This document shows positions 6,439 to 7,531 of a DNA stretch of 7,531 nucleotides, one piece after another. A program made the translations under genes and the position numbers. The notes beneath the pieces were generated by a model. It made no database searches and was not told the DNA's origin. It saw only the letters and a program-made list of their open reading frames with translations. Each line of letters begins with the position of its first letter. The stretch's first letter is position 1. This DNA is from Verrucomicrobia subdivision 6 bacterium BACL9 MAG-120507-bin52 (GTDB taxonomy: Bacteria; Verrucomicrobiota; Verrucomicrobiia; Methylacidiphilales; Verrucolacustridaceae): NCBI GenBank assembly GCA_001438005.1, contig LIBO01000043.1:1-7531 (forward strand). The letters are read 5' to 3'.

Positions 6439-6454
6439 TTTAAATAAGTGTAAA
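6426..6454 (-). promoter_or_regulatory. Candidate sigma-70-type promoter for pstSCAB-phoU
   Basis: On the - strand TTTACA (6454-6449) and CATATT (6431-6426) are separated by exactly 17 nt. They match 5/6 and 4/6 positions of the consensus hexamers. The surrounding 40 bp are distinctly A/T-rich in a GC-rich neighbourhood. The -10 overlaps the PHO-box-like element. The alternative -35 TTGACA (6438-6433), embedded in that element, has no good -10 17 nt downstream (ATCGCT), but an activator-dependent promoter often lacks one of the two hexamers. Confidence 0.45.
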
Positions 6455-6472
6455 CTATTGTCTGCGAGGTAT

Positions 6473-7531
6473 TTAGCTTTTACTGCACGGAAGGGTTAAG
6501 ATGATTTGTGTTCCCTCGCCGGCTCTGCTTTTTGCCCAAACCCTGCCCTCGTGCAACTGCACCAGATGCTTCACGATCGAAAGTCCCAGACCCGTCCCCC
6601 CCTTCTCCCTCACCCGCCCCCCATCCACCCGGAAAAAACGCTCAAAAACCCGATCGACCTTGTCCTCGGGAATTCCCTCCCCCTCATCCTCCACCGTAAA
6701 TTCAATCTCCCGCCCCGCCTCCCCCAGCTTTCCGGTTAACTTCACCACACTTCCCTCCGGGGCAAATCTCAGGGCATTTTCCATCAGATTGGAAAAGATC
6801 TGACCCATCCGCAACGAATCCACCTGCACCGCCGGCAACTTTTCCGGGCACTCCAACTCTAACTTCACTTTTTTAGAAGCGAAAGCCCGCCGCCAATCCT
6901 CTTGCACCTCCTGCAAAATTTCCATCGGCGGCCGCGCCATCTTCCTCAGCTCCAGCTGACCCGAATCCATTTTCGACAACTCCAGCAAATCCCCCACCAG
7001 CAAGGTCAATCGTTCGCAATTTCTTTGCAGCACCGCCCAGATCTTTTTCCCTTCCGATCCCTTCAACTGGCTCGGATCCTCCAAAGTTTCCAAATACCCC
7101 GCTAAAATGGAAAGAGGGGTTCTTAACTCATGCGAAAGATTGGTCACGAACTCCTGCCGAACCACCTCCAGTCTGCGCAATTTGGACAGATCGTGAAAAA
7201 CCACCACCACACCGCTCCTTTCCTGATCTCCCTCAACAATCGCGGCCATGTTGACGGCAAACGTCTGCGCCTGCCTGCTTTCGTTCCCGGGCACCTGCAC
7301 CTCTAACCCTCTCACTCCTCCGGCCTCGTTAATCTCCTCCACCGCGCGATCCACCTCCACCAATCGCGTCGCCTCCATCACCGTCCTTCCGCTTGGCAAA
7401 TCCTCCAGATCAAACATCCGCAAAAACTGCCCGTTCGCTAAAACAATCTTCCCCTCCCGATCACCCACCAACACTCCTTCCGTCAAACTTCCCAAAATCG
7501 CCTGTAAATTCACCCTCTCGCTCTCCCCCTG
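6473..7531 (-). CDS. phoR: PhoR-like PAS-domain sensor histidine kinase (5' end cut by window edge)
   Basis: This is the C-terminal part of a two-component sensor kinase that would phosphorylate a PhoB-type regulator when phosphate is scarce. Numbering from the GTG at 7513, a PAS domain spans about 5-108 (G-S-L-T-E-G-V-L-V-G-D-R-E-G-K to V-V-V-F-H-D-L-S). The HisKA dimerisation helix has FVTNLSHELRTPL (122-134) with phospho-acceptor His128. The ATPase domain has the N-box FSNLMENALRFAP (240-252, Asn246), G1 box EDEGEGIP (275-282), F-box F-E-R-F-F-R and G2 box GGTGLGLSIVKHL (305-317), so all catalytic boxes are intact. The frame stays open from 7513 to the right edge (Q-G-E-S-E-R before V-N-L-Q), so that GTG is probably an internal valine. 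Any N-terminal membrane segments and the phoB partner are outside the window. Adjacency to pstS and a PHO-box-like site supports PhoR over other kinases. Confidence 0.85.
   Translation of the reverse strand, partial: QGESERVNLQAILGSLTEGVLVGDREGKIVLANGQFLRMFDLEDLPSGRTVMEATRLVEVDRAVEEINEAGGVRGLEVQVPGNESRQAQTFAVNMAAIVEGDQERSGVVVVFHDLSKLRRLEVVRQEFVTNLSHELRTPLSILAGYLETLEDPSQLKGSEGKKIWAVLQRNCERLTLLVGDLLELSKMDSGQLELRKMARPPMEILQEVQEDWRRAFASKKVKLELECPEKLPAVQVDSLRMGQIFSNLMENALRFAPEGSVVKLTGKLGEAGREIEFTVEDEGEGIPEDKVDRVFERFFRVDGGRVREKGGTGLGLSIVKHLVQLHEGRVWAKSRAGEGTQIILTLPCSKS

Noticed and set aside
1..7531. Search for a novel system, mobile element, CRISPR array, tRNA or riboswitch
   Set aside because: Every stretch longer than 100 bp is covered by recognised housekeeping or phosphate-uptake genes; no long repeats, transposase fragments, tRNA-like cloverleaves or riboswitch-like leaders were seen.

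Overview
The window reads as ordinary chromosomal bacterial DNA, with no sign of mobile elements, CRISPR or RNA genes. It is moderately GC-rich, with strong C preference at third codon positions. It holds two convergent gene blocks. The lineage cannot be fixed from this alone. Short TruB without a C-terminal extension, a GFFDG-type RibF nucleotide-binding loop, few clear Shine-Dalgarno sequences and the phoR-pstSCAB-phoU layout would suit Verrucomicrobiota or a relative, but that is a low-confidence inference.

Left block (+ strand, 1-1968): the 3' end of a DHH/DHHA1 phosphoesterase (NrnA type), then truB (tRNA pseudouridine-55 synthase) and ribF (bifunctional riboflavin kinase/FAD synthetase). 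truB and ribF share a GTGA stop/start overlap. This is the usual tail of the bacterial nusA-infB-rbfA-nrnA-truB-ribF translation cluster; the upstream members lie outside the window.

Right block (- strand, 7531-1965, read right to left): a PhoR-like PAS/histidine kinase whose 5' end is cut by the window edge, then pstS, pstC, pstA, pstB and phoU. This is a complete high-affinity phosphate uptake system with its sensor kinase and its negative regulator. PstS captures phosphate outside the membrane, PstC/PstA form the channel, PstB drives transport with ATP, and PhoU links transporter state to the kinase. The genes are tightly packed: 4-nt gap pstS/pstC, 35-nt overlap pstC/pstA, 4-nt GTGA overlap pstA/pstB, 45-nt gap pstB/phoU. 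The 97-bp phoR-pstS gap holds a PHO-box-like element overlapping a plausible sigma-70 promoter, so pstSCAB-phoU probably has its own phosphate-regulated transcript.

The blocks collide at 1965-1968, where one palindromic CTAG supplies the TAG stop of both ribF and phoU. A perfect 7-bp inverted repeat (1942-1964) abuts it. I found no novel system; the interesting points are regulatory and architectural.
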